The position numbers and the translations under genes are program-made. The notes beneath the pieces were generated by a model. That model was given only the letters and a program-made list of their open reading frames with translations. It was not told the DNA's origin and searched no databases. Of a DNA stretch of 64,000 nt, positions 1-8,230 are shown piece by piece. Position 1 is the first letter of the stretch; the number at the start of each line of letters is the position of its first letter. The DNA is from JBBRHQ01 sp963738305 (lineage in GTDB: Bacteria; Actinomycetota; Thermoleophilia; Solirubrobacterales; 70-9): contig CAVTVU010000001.1 of the NCBI GenBank assembly GCA_963738305.1, positions 806,001 through 870,000 on the forward strand, given 5' to 3'.

Positions 1-1
1 C

Positions 2-820
2 GCCGGCGCCCTTCTCTGGAGCGCCCCTGCCCTTGCGAACCCCGGACATCACGGCTCGCGGCATCACCGCCACCACAGGATCCACATCACCGGCACCGCA
101 TACGCCTTCGACAACCAGCTACCGATCGCCGGGGCGACGATCCGTGTCGCGGAGCTGCCGAGGGCGACGGCGACGAGCGCGGCGGACGGGAGCTACGACC
201 TCGTCGTCCCGTCGGGTACGAGGGTCACCCCCTACATCGAGGCCGACGGCTTCCACGGCATCTATCTGCAGACCTTCTTCACCACCCACAGGAACATGCC
301 GCGGGTCAACTTCCAGGTGCCCTCGGTCGGCATCTACCACGGGCTGGCGGCCCTGCTCGGCGTCGAGCTGGGGCCGGATGACAATCCGAAAAACTGCGCC
401 GTCGTCTCCACGATCAGCACGGTCAACATCCGCGATCTGAGCTTCGAGGACTTCATCGCCTACGGCGCCCACGGCGTCGCGGGAGCCACTGCCTCCGCCC
501 ACCCGGCCCTGACGGACCCGATCTACTTCAACTCCTCGGTGATCCCCGACCGGAGCCTGACCGAATCCTCGGTCGACGGCGGAGTCATCTGGCTTGACGT
601 CCCCGCCGGGGTCTACAGGTTCAGCGCCCAGAGCCCGAGCACCCGCTTCGCGAGCTTCATCGCCACTTGCAAGCCCGGGCGATTGGTCAATGCGAACCCG
701 CCGCAGGGGTTGCACGAGGTGAGGCCCGGCGAGAGCGACACGTACGGGCCCTGGCACGGCCACGGGAGTGCGGGTGGGCCGCACAGACACGGCCACGGCC
801 ACGGCCAGCCCGGCCGCTGA
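2..820 (+). CDS. Secreted carboxypeptidase-regulatory-like domain protein (5' partial)
   Basis: The reading frame is open from base 2, so the true start lies left of the window; 272 residues are visible. The first visible residues (AGALLWSAPALA) look like the end of a signal peptide with an AxA-type cleavage site, so the product is probably exported. Next comes a His-rich linker and then a beta-sandwich-like stretch (ITGTAYAFDNQLPIAGATIRV, followed by DGSYDLVVPSG). That pattern resembles carboxypeptidase-regulatory/CarboxypepD_reg folds. The C-terminus is again rich in His and Gly (HGHGHGQPGR) and could bind metal, which is inference. No catalytic motif is visible. The frame ends with TGA at 818-820. 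Confidence 0.7.
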   Translation, partial: AGALLWSAPALANPGHHGSRHHRHHRIHITGTAYAFDNQLPIAGATIRVAELPRATATSAADGSYDLVVPSGTRVTPYIEADGFHGIYLQTFFTTHRNMPRVNFQVPSVGIYHGLAALLGVELGPDDNPKNCAVVSTISTVNIRDLSFEDFIAYGAHGVAGATASAHPALTDPIYFNSSVIPDRSLTESSVDGGVIWLDVPAGVYRFSAQSPSTRFASFIATCKPGRLVNANPPQGLHEVRPGESDTYGPWHGHGSAGGPHRHGHGHGQPGR

Positions 821-873
821 ACAGCCAAAATCGGCTTCACAGCTCGCTTCGCGGGCCCCTGACCGGGCCAGAC

Positions 874-902
874 TTGCACGCCGAACGGAGGTTCGCTATA
901 CT
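874..902 (+). promoter_or_regulatory. Putative sigma-70 promoter for the sigma factor gene
   Basis: A TTGCAC hexamer at 874-879 and a TATACT hexamer at 897-902 are separated by 17 bp, the optimal spacing for a housekeeping promoter. The pair lies about 50 bp before the TTG start at 951. The -10 box matches TATAAT in five of six positions; the -35 box is weaker. Confidence 0.55.
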
Positions 903-950
903 TTCTGAAGTATCTGGGTCGAAATACGGCCTACCTTGGAAGGAGCACCA

Positions 951-1898
951 TTGGCAAGGACCAGAGGCGCTGCCGAGCAGCGCACCGATACGCGCCGCCG
1001 CCGCGGCGCACACATAGACAACGGAACCGGCTCCAGCACACGGGCGGAGCGGCGCACCGATACCCACCTGCTGCCGGAGCAGACCACCGACAGCTTCCAG
1101 CTCTTCCTCAACCAGGCGAGCCGCTATCCCCTGCTCACCGCCGCGCAGGAGATCGACCTGGCGAAGCGGATCGAGCGCGGCGACCTCGAGGCCAAGGAGC
1201 TGCTGATCAACTCCAACCTGCGACTGGTCGTGCGCTTCGCGACGCGCTACCAGGGCCACGGCCTGCCGCTCAACGACCTCGTCCAGGAGGCGATGATCGG
1301 GCTGATCCGCGCCGCGGAGAAGTTCGACTGGCGGCGCGGCTACAAGTTCTCCACCTACGCGGTGCTGTGGATCAAGCAGTCGATGCAGCGCGGCCTCGAC
1401 AACAGCGGCCGCGCGGTGCGGATCCCCGCCCACATCGCCCAGCGCGAGCGCACCGTGAATCGCGTCGCCACCGAGCTCAGCACCGAGCTGAATCGCGAGC
1501 CGACCGAGGAGGAGATCGCTGCGCGGGCGAAGCTCCCCCTGGAGGACGTGATGGCAGTCCAGGACCTGGCCCGCGTCACCTCCAGCCTCGACGCACCGGT
1601 CGGGGAGAGCGAGACGACCCTCGGCGAGCTGCGCGCCCAGAGCGACGGGCGCTCCGACGATGAGGTGATCGACCGCGAGCGCGAGGAGGCCGTGAGCACG
1701 GCCCTCGCCACCCTGCCGGAAGGCGAGCGCCGCGTGCTCGAGGTGCGCTTCGGCACCGGTGGCGAGGTCGCCGGCACCCTGCGCGACGCCGCCCGCGCGG
1801 CCGGTGTCACCCAGGAGCAGGCGCGGCGGCTCGAGGCGCAGGGACTGAAGCGGCTCGCCTCCGACGAGGCGCTGGCAGGCTGGCGCGAGGCGGCGTAG
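951..1898 (+). CDS. RNA polymerase sigma factor, sigma-70 family (group 2/RpoH-like size)
   Basis: The 315-residue product carries sigma region 1.2 (LFLNQASRYPLLTAAQE), region 2 with the core-binding and -10-binding signature (DLVQEAMIGLIRAAEKFD, then YKFSTYAVLWIKQSMQRG), region 3 (IPAHIAQRERTVNRV) and region 4 with a helix-turn-helix near the end (AARAAGVTQEQARRLEAQGLKRL). It is shorter than a primary RpoD and lacks a long region 1.1, so an alternative sigma factor is likely. I chose TTG at 951 because GGAAGGAG lies 5-6 bases upstream; an in-frame TTG at 936 lies before that ribosome-binding site. The region 4 sequence is less canonical than region 2, so promoter specificity cannot be named. 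Confidence 0.88.
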   Translation: MARTRGAAEQRTDTRRRRGAHIDNGTGSSTRAERRTDTHLLPEQTTDSFQLFLNQASRYPLLTAAQEIDLAKRIERGDLEAKELLINSNLRLVVRFATRYQGHGLPLNDLVQEAMIGLIRAAEKFDWRRGYKFSTYAVLWIKQSMQRGLDNSGRAVRIPAHIAQRERTVNRVATELSTELNREPTEEEIAARAKLPLEDVMAVQDLARVTSSLDAPVGESETTLGELRAQSDGRSDDEVIDREREEAVSTALATLPEGERRVLEVRFGTGGEVAGTLRDAARAAGVTQEQARRLEAQGLKRLASDEALAGWREAA

Positions 1899-1928
1899 GC
1901 GCTCCGCTCGTCCCGGGCCGCCCGGGCG

Positions 1929-2969
1929 CTAGCCCAAAACGATCTCGGCGGCGGCGCGCACGGTCGCGACGTCGCCGGAGATCAGCAGCATCGTGACGAC
2001 CGACTCTCGCCACTTGGCGAGGTCGTCGCGGATCTTCGCCGGCGGGCCGATCAGGGAGAGCTCCTCGATCAGCTCCGCCGGCAGCTTGGCGGCGGCCTCG
2101 TCCTTTCGGCCGCCGAGATAGAGGTCCTGGACCGCGGCGATCAGCTCGCCGTGGCCCATGCGGATCGGGACGTTGGCGTGGAAGTTGGCTCCCTTCGCCC
2201 CCATGCCGCCGAAATAGAGCGCGTAGAACGGCCGCAGCGCATCGACCGCGGCTCCGATGTCGTCGGAGACGATCAGCGGCACGGTCGCCGCTACCTCGAA
2301 CTCGTCAGGCCGGCGCCGCGCTCCCTCGCGCGCGAATCCCTCGGCCAGGGGACCCGCATACAGGTCCTCGTGGGCGGGCGAGAAGAGCATCGGCAGCCAG
2401 CCGTCGCAGAGCTCCGCACAGAGCGCGATGTTCTTCGGCCCCTCGGCGCCGAGGAAGATCGGGATCTCCTCGCGCAGGGGGCGGATCGAGGACTTCAGCG
2501 GCTTGCCCAGCCCGGTGCCGCCGGGAAGCGGCAACGGGTAGTGAGGACCCTCGCTCATCACCGGCCCCTGGCGCGCCCAGATGTCGCGCAGGATCCCGAT
2601 GTACTCGCGGGTGCGTGCCAGCGGCTTCGCGAAGGGCATCCCGTACCAGCCCTCGACCACCTGCGGACCAGAGACGCCGAGGCCGAGGATGAAGCGCCCG
2701 CCGGAGAGATGGTCCATGGTCATCGCGGCCATCGCGGTCGCCGCCGGCTGGCGCGCCGAGATCTGGGTGATCGCTGTCCCCAGGCGCACCCGCTCCGTTT
2801 CGGAGCCCCACCAGGCAAGCGGGGTCAGCCCTTCCGAGCCGTAGGCCTCGGCGGTCCAGATCGAGTCGAAACCGAGCTTCTCTGCCGCGGAGATCGCCTC
2901 GGGAACGCCAGGCGGCGGGCCCCCGGCCCAGTAGCCGGTGTTCAGCCCCAGCTTCAGCTCGCCGGCGAT
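1929..2969 (-). CDS. LLM-class F420-dependent oxidoreductase
   Basis: The product resembles luciferase-like monooxygenases that use F420 or flavin. The N-terminus reads KLGLNTGYWAGGPPPGVPEA and is followed by FDSIWTAEAYGSEGLTPLAW and by RVRLGTAITQISARQPAATA, all typical of the TIM-barrel family. The C-terminal half carries PIFLGAEGPKNIALCAELCDGW. The first in-frame ATG/GTG/TTG (GTG at 2789) lies inside the conserved barrel, so translation must begin earlier. The most natural start is ATC at 2967-2969 (giving MAGELKLGLN) or CTG at 2957; either would be non-canonical. The TAG of the upstream quinone-oxidoreductase-like gene sits nine bases before that ATC, so the two are probably cotranscribed. 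The substrate is unknown. Confidence 0.82.
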   Translation of the reverse strand: MAGELKLGLNTGYWAGGPPPGVPEAISAAEKLGFDSIWTAEAYGSEGLTPLAWWGSETERVRLGTAITQISARQPAATAMAAMTMDHLSGGRFILGLGVSGPQVVEGWYGMPFAKPLARTREYIGILRDIWARQGPVMSEGPHYPLPLPGGTGLGKPLKSSIRPLREEIPIFLGAEGPKNIALCAELCDGWLPMLFSPAHEDLYAGPLAEGFAREGARRRPDEFEVAATVPLIVSDDIGAAVDALRPFYALYFGGMGAKGANFHANVPIRMGHGELIAAVQDLYLGGRKDEAAAKLPAELIEELSLIGPPAKIRDDLAKWRESVVTMLLISGDVATVRAAAEIVLG

Positions 2970-2977
2970 GGCCCCGC

Positions 2978-3993
2978 CTACTCCCCGCCGGCGACGGCGA
3001 GCACCAGCTTGCCGTTGTTGGCGCCGCTGTAGAGCATCAGCAGGGTCTCCGGGAACGTCTCGATCCCCTCGACCACGTCCTCACGCGCCTTCACCTTGCC
3101 CTCGGCGATCCAGCCGGCCATCTCCGTCGCCGCCTCGCGGTAGCGGCCGACGTACTCGGTGACGACGAAGCCGGTCATCGAAGCATGGTTGACGAGCAGC
3201 GACATGTAGTTGGAGGGACCCCGGAACGGTCCGGTGTTGTTGTACTGGGAGATCGCCCCGCAGATCGCCACCCGGGCATGGCGATTGAGCAGCGCCAGGG
3301 CGGCGTCGAGGATCTCGCCGCCGACGTTGTCGAAGTAGACATCGACCCCGTCTGGGCAGGCTTCGGCGAGGGCCGCCCCAACGTTGCCCGCCTTGTAGTC
3401 GACCGCCGCGTCGAAGCCGAGCTCTTCGCTGACGTAGCGGCACTTCTCCTCGCCGCCGGCGATCCCCACCACCCGGCAGCCCTTGAGCTTGGCGATCTGC
3501 CCGGCGACCGCGCCCACCGCGCCGGCCGCCGCGGAGACCACCACGGTCTCGCCCTCCTCCGGCCGGCCGACCTCGAGCAGGCCGAAGTAGGCGGTCATGC
3601 CCGGCATCCCGAGGGCACCGAGGAAGCGCGGCAGCGGCGCCAGCGAAGGATCGACCTTGATCACCCCGGCGCCATCGCCGATCACGTACTGCTGCACTCC
3701 GAAGAGGCCGCTGACGGTGTCGCCCTCGGCGAAGTCGGGAGTGCACCCGAGGCGATCACCCGGCCGATCCCCAGGGCGCGCATCACCGCCCCGACCTCGA
3801 CCGGCGGGACATAGGAGCGCCCCTCGCGCACCCACCCGCGCATCGCCGGGTCGAGCGAGATGTGGGAGACCTCGATCAGGATCTGCCCCTCGCCGGGGTC
3901 GCCCACCTCCTCGGAGAAGTACTCCCAGTCGTCGCGCCCGGGCAGGCCGACCGGGCGGGCCGCGAGCTTGAAGCCGTGGTTGGTCCGGCTCAC
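2978..3993 (-). pseudogene. NADP-dependent MDR-family oxidoreductase, frameshifted
   Basis: Two overlapping frames together encode one zinc-independent medium-chain dehydrogenase/reductase (leukotriene B4 dehydrogenase / CurA type). The N-terminal part runs from GTG at 3993 (MSRTNHGFKLAARPVG) through SLDPAMRGWVREGRSYVPPV to GIGRVIASG. The second frame resumes at PDFAEGDTVSGLFGVQQYV and includes the NADP-binding loop AAAGAVGAVAGQIAKLKGCR and the YFDNVGGEILDAAL motif. The shift lies near 3735-3745, where one base appears to be missing. No other stop interrupts the joined product of about 338 residues. A sequencing error is as likely as real inactivation. It precedes the F420-type oxidoreductase on the same strand. 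Confidence 0.8.
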
Positions 3994-4067
3994 GCTCCGG
4001 AGCCTTTCACAGCCGCTGGCCGATCGGCGTGCAGTCCGTCACGGTGGGGAAGGTTTGGGGCGAACGC

Positions 4068-5246
4068 TCAGGGGCGGTTGCGGCCGAAGATGTCATGCGC
4101 CTCCACCCACTCCTCGGCGACAATCGCCGAGCCGAGGGAGAGCTCGCCGCAGAGCACAGTCGCGGCGACGATCTCGGCCAGCTTGCGGACCTTGCCGTCG
4201 CCGTAGCAGCCGAGCATCTCCAGGCACTCCCGCTGGGTTGCGAGGCCGGTGCCGCCGCCGTAGCTGGCGACGATCAGAGAGGGGATAGTCACCGAGTAGT
4301 AGTAGTCGCCGTCCGGCTCGAGCTCGGCGTGGACGAAGGCGGCGGAGGACTCGGCGACGTTGGCGGCGTCCTGCCCGGTGGCGATGAACATCGCGGTGAT
4401 CCCGTTGGCGGAGTGGGCGCCGTTGTTGTTGACCCCGGACATGAAACCGCCGAGGTTGGACACCTGTCGGGCTCGGAACATCAGCCGGGTGTCGGAGCGC
4501 ATCACCCGCTGGACCAGCTCGTTGGGGATCCTCGCCTCGGCGACGACCCGCTTGCCACGGGTCCGCAGCATGTTGACCTGGGAGCTCTTCTTGTCGGTGG
4601 CGAAGTTCGACTCGAGGAAGTACTGCTCGATCTTGGGGTTGTTCTCGACGATCCAGCGGCAGGCCGCCTGGGTCGCCTTGCCGGTCAGGTTCTGGCCGGC
4701 GGCGTCGCCGGTCGTGTAGTTGAACCGCGTGAACAGCATTCGAGAGGCCGAGTACTGCTCGATGTCGCGCAGCTTCCCCGACCGGGTCGTGCGCTCCGCG
4801 GCCTCGCGGATCCGCTCGAAGTTCTGCTCGAGCCAGGTGCCGAACTCCCGCGCCCCCCGCGCGCTCTCGAAGAGGAAGGCCGGAGCGCGCTGCATGCGGT
4901 CCTCGAGCACGGTCGTCCGGACGCCGCCGGCCTCGTGGAGCAGGCGCATGCCGCGGTTGTAGCTCGCGACCAGGGTGCCCTCTGCGGTGGCGAGGGGAAC
5001 GTAGAACTCGCCCTTTGCGTGCTCGCCGTCGACCAGCAGCGGCCCCGCCACGCCGATCGGGACCTGTGCGACCCCGACGAACTGCTCGACATTGCCGGAA
5101 AGGACCGCGGGATCGAAGGAGTAGCTGGAGACGTGCTCGAGCGAGGCGCCGCAGCGCTCCTCGACGAACGCCCGCCTCGCGTCCGCAGCCTCTCGCGTGT
5201 AGTCGTTCTCGCGGTCGCGGGGGACCGGGACTCGTTCGGATGCCAT
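4068..5246 (-). CDS. Hydroxymethylglutaryl-CoA reductase (HMG-CoA reductase)
   Basis: The enzyme reduces HMG-CoA to mevalonate with NADPH. The 392-residue product shows the family motifs in order: GNVEQFVGVAQVPIGVAGPL (substrate entry), AEGTLVAS (catalytic Glu), TRFNYTTGDAAGQN, SNFATDKKSSQVNM (catalytic Lys), TGQDAANVAESS (catalytic Asp) and a C-terminal VEAHDIFGRNR that could supply the catalytic His. I chose ATG at 5246 because AGGAGGAG lies about seven bases upstream; the frame stays open further upstream but without family similarity. No other mevalonate-pathway gene is visible in the window. Neighbours are oxidoreductases and a two-component system, so the gene stands alone. Confidence 0.88.
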   Translation of the reverse strand: MASERVPVPRDRENDYTREAADARRAFVEERCGASLEHVSSYSFDPAVLSGNVEQFVGVAQVPIGVAGPLLVDGEHAKGEFYVPLATAEGTLVASYNRGMRLLHEAGGVRTTVLEDRMQRAPAFLFESARGAREFGTWLEQNFERIREAAERTTRSGKLRDIEQYSASRMLFTRFNYTTGDAAGQNLTGKATQAACRWIVENNPKIEQYFLESNFATDKKSSQVNMLRTRGKRVVAEARIPNELVQRVMRSDTRLMFRARQVSNLGGFMSGVNNNGAHSANGITAMFIATGQDAANVAESSAAFVHAELEPDGDYYYSVTIPSLIVASYGGGTGLATQRECLEMLGCYGDGKVRKLAEIVAATVLCGELSLGSAIVAEEWVEAHDIFGRNRP

Positions 5247-5459
5247 CGGCGGCTCCTCCTCGCTTCGGGGCAGGTTCGCCTGAACCCTACGTCCGTCCGG
5301 ACCACCACCTGATTCCTTAGACCGAAAGGCATTTCGGCGGCCACCGGGTGGTTGCCTGCGTCCCTCGGCCACCTTGATGAATGCTTCTGGTGACCTCGGG
5401 CACCTTGTTCAGCATCCGGCGCCCGAGTGGCCTAAAGGCGAGATGAGCGCCGGGCGAGC

Positions 5460-6785
5460 TCATGATCGGGGCAGGCGAATCGAGAAGCACCCGCCCGAAT
5501 CCGACCGGAGCGCCTCGACCTCGCCGCCGCTTGCCCGGGCCAAGCGTCTCGAGAGCGCCAGCCCGAGCCCCGCGCTCCCGGAGCCGTTGCCGCTTCCGTC
5601 GCCCATGACTCCCGGCTCGAAGATCCTCTCGAGCTCCCCGGGACGCACCCCCTCGCCGTCGTCCGTGACGAGGAAGGCGACCTCGGAGCGATCCGCGTCG
5701 AAGCTCACTCCGACCCGGCTCCGAGCGTGGCGACAGGCATTCTCGAGGACGGGACTGAGGATCCGCTCGATCAGCTCGGGATCTACGCCGAGCCGGACAC
5801 CCTCCGGGCCGTTGAGGTCGATCGCGATCCGGTCCGCGTCCCGTTCGGAGGTGCAGGCGTCGATCGCGGCGATGGCGGCCTGGTGGGGATCGCCGCTGCG
5901 CCGGGCTTGCCCGAGCTCGGCCCTCGACGCCCCAAGGATCGAGTCCAAGACGCGCGTCAGGCGGTCCGTCTCGGCCACCGCCCCAGAGAGCGCGGCGCGG
6001 CTCTCTTCCGGCCCGGCGCCCGGAGCCAGCGCAAGCTGCGCCCGGGCCCGGATCTTCGCCATCGCCGTGCGCAACTCGTGCGAGAGCTCGGCGGCGAACC
6101 GCCTCTCCCGCCTGACCCCAGCTGCAATGCGGTCGAGCAGCCCGTCGAGCGTCGCCGCGAGCCTCGTGAACTCGTCCCGGGGCGGGCCGAGCCCGAAGCG
6201 CCGGTCCAGGTCGCGCTCACTCCACTCCGCCGCCTCCGCCGACATCCGGTCCACAGGCCGCAGCCCGGCACGGAGGAGCCAGCGAGCGGCGAGCCCGACT
6301 GCGATTAGAACGACGATCGCCATCACCAACGATCCGATCAGCGCGATCCGCTTCGATCGCTCATAGGGTGTCAGTGAAACGCCGGCGACGACAGTCCCGA
6401 CCCGTCGTCCAGCGATCGTCACCGGTACGGCCTGCAGCCGTGTCGAGACGCTGTCCGCCCGCGTCCCGGGGGCCATCGAGAGGAGCCGCGCGGCCCGGTC
6501 TAGCCGCGGCCCCGCTCGAGGGGTTTCCAGCGTTCTCGTTCCCGAGAACACCCAGATCGGCTCGTCGACCGCCCCAGCGTCGGGCGCCTCCTGTGAGCGC
6601 AGCGCGCCGTCGACGAGTTGCAGCGAGTCAAGGCCAGCGGTCGTCCGTGAGCGGAGGAGGTCGTTGGCGTCGGCGTCGAGCCGGGAGGTGAGGATCAGGT
6701 TGAAGGAGATCACGATCACCCCCAGCGCCAGCGCAACCGCGAGGACTACTGCGGCCAGCAGGCGACCGCGGAGCCCCGGCATCAT
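5460..6785 (-). CDS. Two-component sensor histidine kinase (HisKA/HATPase)
   Basis: The 441-residue membrane kinase has an N-terminal transmembrane helix (LLAAVVLAVALALGVIVISF), a sensor loop of about 130 residues, a second helix (IALIGSLVMAIVVLIAVGLA), a HAMP segment (LRPVDRMSAEAAEWSERDLD), the phospho-acceptor box FAAELSHELRTAMAKIRA and an ATPase domain with an N box (LENACRH), DDGEGV and GLGLALSRRLA. The usual TP after HELR is replaced by TA. The ATG overlaps the stop of the preceding response regulator as ATGA, so the two are translationally coupled. The kinase is third in an RR-RR-HK operon. Confidence 0.9.
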   Translation of the reverse strand: MMPGLRGRLLAAVVLAVALALGVIVISFNLILTSRLDADANDLLRSRTTAGLDSLQLVDGALRSQEAPDAGAVDEPIWVFSGTRTLETPRAGPRLDRAARLLSMAPGTRADSVSTRLQAVPVTIAGRRVGTVVAGVSLTPYERSKRIALIGSLVMAIVVLIAVGLAARWLLRAGLRPVDRMSAEAAEWSERDLDRRFGLGPPRDEFTRLAATLDGLLDRIAAGVRRERRFAAELSHELRTAMAKIRARAQLALAPGAGPEESRAALSGAVAETDRLTRVLDSILGASRAELGQARRSGDPHQAAIAAIDACTSERDADRIAIDLNGPEGVRLGVDPELIERILSPVLENACRHARSRVGVSFDADRSEVAFLVTDDGEGVRPGELERIFEPGVMGDGSGNGSGSAGLGLALSRRLARASGGEVEALRSDSGGCFSIRLPRS

Positions 6786-7462
6786 GGCCGCGGCTCTGCC
6801 GCCAGCGAGTAGCCCACGCCGTAGACGGTGATCAGCTTCGGAGCCTCGTCGAAGCCGCTGAGCTTGCGTCGCAGACGGGCGACGTAGACGTCGAGGGTGT
6901 TGTCGTGGACCAGCGCGCCTTCGGGCCATGCGGCTGCCCTCAAGGAGCTTCGCCTGACAGCCACTCCCGGCCGCGCCGCCAGCGCCGCCAGCAGGCGGAA
7001 CTCAGTCGGAGTCAATGGAACCGCGTCGGAGCCACAGTGGACCGCGTGGGCGGCCGGGTCGAGTTGCAGCATTCCGGCATTCATCGTGGTGGAACCTCCG
7101 GAGCGACGGATCAGCGCCCGCAACCGGGCCAGCAGTTCCTCTAAGTCGAAAGGCTTGGTCACGTAGTCGTCACCGCCGGCGCTGAACCCCGAGAGCCGGT
7201 CGGCACGCGTGCCGTGCGCCGTCAGGAACAGGACCGGAACCTCCTTCCCCTCCGCCCGCAGGGCGTGACAGACGTCGCGACCATCGGCGTCAGGGAGGCC
7301 GATGTCCACAACCAGTGCGTGTGGCTCGAAGTCCGTCGCCCGCCTCAGCGTGTCGGCTCCGCTGGAGACGCCGCGCACGTCGAAATCTGCGCGGCGCAGG
7401 CCGGCGAGGAGGATGTCGAGCAGCTCGAGGTCGTCCTCGGCGACAAGGACCCGCCCTCCCAC
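6782..7462 (-). CDS. OmpR/PhoB-family response regulator (second of a tandem pair)
   Basis: The 226-residue product has a receiver domain with the acidic pair near the start (VAEDD), the phosphorylation site LVVDIGLPDADG, the conserved LFLTAHG and the Lys in DDYVTKPFDLEELLARL. A winged-helix DNA-binding domain follows (LTPTEFRLLAALAARPG, then VHDNTLDVYVARLRRKLSG and ITVYGVGYSL). GTG at 7462 lies three bases after the stop of the first regulator. Its own stop overlaps the kinase start, which makes it the likely cognate regulator of that kinase. It differs clearly from the regulator encoded just upstream, so this is not a recent duplication. Confidence 0.92.
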   Translation of the reverse strand: MGGRVLVAEDDLELLDILLAGLRRADFDVRGVSSGADTLRRATDFEPHALVVDIGLPDADGRDVCHALRAEGKEVPVLFLTAHGTRADRLSGFSAGGDDYVTKPFDLEELLARLRALIRRSGGSTTMNAGMLQLDPAAHAVHCGSDAVPLTPTEFRLLAALAARPGVAVRRSSLRAAAWPEGALVHDNTLDVYVARLRRKLSGFDEAPKLITVYGVGYSLAAEPRP

Positions 7463-7465
7463 CGC

Positions 7466-8146
7466 TCACCGCCCGCCGTCAGCGTTGAGCCGGTAACCGG
7501 CTCCTCGGACCGTTTCGATGCTGGTGACACCGAAAGGCCGGTCGATCTTCTCGCGCAGGTAGCGCACATAGACATCGACGATGTTGGAGCGGTTCTCGTA
7601 CTCGTAGTCCCAGGCCTGCTCGAGCAGCTGGAAGCGGCTGAGCACGTCACCCGGCCGGCGCATGAATGCCTCCAGCAGCGAGTACTCCTTGGCGGATAGG
7701 CTGATCTCCTTCTCGCTCCGCGAGACCCGGTGGGCGGCTGGATCAAGGCGCAGGTCCCCGACTTCGAGCACCGTCGGCTTCTCGATCCTGCCGCGGCGGA
7801 CCAGCGCCCTCAGTCGGGCGAGAAGCTCGGCGAAGGAGAAGGGCTTGGTCAGGTAATCGTCGGCTCCTCCGTCGAGCCCGGTGATGCGGTCCTCGACCGC
7901 GTCGCGGGCGGTCAGGATCAGGACCGGTGCCCAAACGCCGCCCGCCCGGAGCTTCCGGCACGTCTCGAAGCCGTCGATTCCGGGAAGCATCACGTCGAGA
8001 ACGATCGCGTCGTACTCGGTTGCGCCCGCCATCCAGATCGCGTCCTCACCCTTGGAAGCCACGTCCGCGGCCAACCCCTCCTCGCGCATCCCGCGGCGGA
8101 TCAATCCAGCCATCTTCAACTCGTCCTCGACGATCAGAACGCGCAT
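7466..8146 (-). CDS. OmpR/PhoB-family response regulator (first of a tandem pair)
   Basis: The 226-residue protein has receiver motifs MRVLIVEDE, AIVLDVMLPGIDGFE and LTARDAVEDR with DDYLTKPFSFAELLARLRAL. A winged-helix output domain follows with LSAKEYSLLEAFMRRPG, a YENRSNIVDVYVRYLREKID recognition region and ETVRGAGYRL. It resembles the MprA/CutR branch. The gene leads the RR-RR-HK operon. A direct repeat with an 11-bp period lies about 20-40 bases before its ATG. Similar repeats stand before several other genes up to 21.3 kb, so this protein is the best candidate for the factor that binds them; that link is inference. Confidence 0.93.
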   Translation of the reverse strand: MRVLIVEDELKMAGLIRRGMREEGLAADVASKGEDAIWMAGATEYDAIVLDVMLPGIDGFETCRKLRAGGVWAPVLILTARDAVEDRITGLDGGADDYLTKPFSFAELLARLRALVRRGRIEKPTVLEVGDLRLDPAAHRVSRSEKEISLSAKEYSLLEAFMRRPGDVLSRFQLLEQAWDYEYENRSNIVDVYVRYLREKIDRPFGVTSIETVRGAGYRLNADGGR

Positions 8147-8166
8147 CTCTTCATGGTCTCAGTCAA

Positions 8167-8184
8167 GGATGAACGCAAGATGAG
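8167..8184 (-). promoter_or_regulatory. Direct-repeat operator before the RR-RR-HK operon
   Basis: On the minus strand the sequence reads CTCATCTTGCGTTCATCC. Two TCATC half sites are 11 bp apart, one helical turn, as expected for a head-to-tail dimer of an OmpR-family regulator. It sits 21 bases upstream of the regulator ATG and suggests autoregulation. Confidence 0.45.
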
Positions 8185-8192
8185 AGCCCATT

Positions 8193-8208
8193 TCATTCCC
8201 GTCTCATC
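8193..8208 (+). promoter_or_regulatory. Direct-repeat operator before the sulfatase-like gene
   Basis: On the plus strand the sequence reads TCATTCCCGTCTCATC. The half sites TCATT and TCATC are 11 bp apart and point toward the gene starting at 8231. This copy is back-to-back with the one facing the response-regulator operon in the same 84-bp spacer. Confidence 0.4.
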
Positions 8209-8230
8209 TCCCTGACCTATCGATGAACGG

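Noticed and set aside
119..802. Minus-strand frame opposite the first gene
   Set aside because: It is rich in Arg, Val and Asp with no motif; the opposite strand encodes a coherent secreted protein.
4029..5312. Long plus-strand frame opposite the HMG-CoA reductase gene
   Set aside because: It is the GC-driven antisense shadow of a strongly conserved enzyme and has no family similarity or plausible composition.
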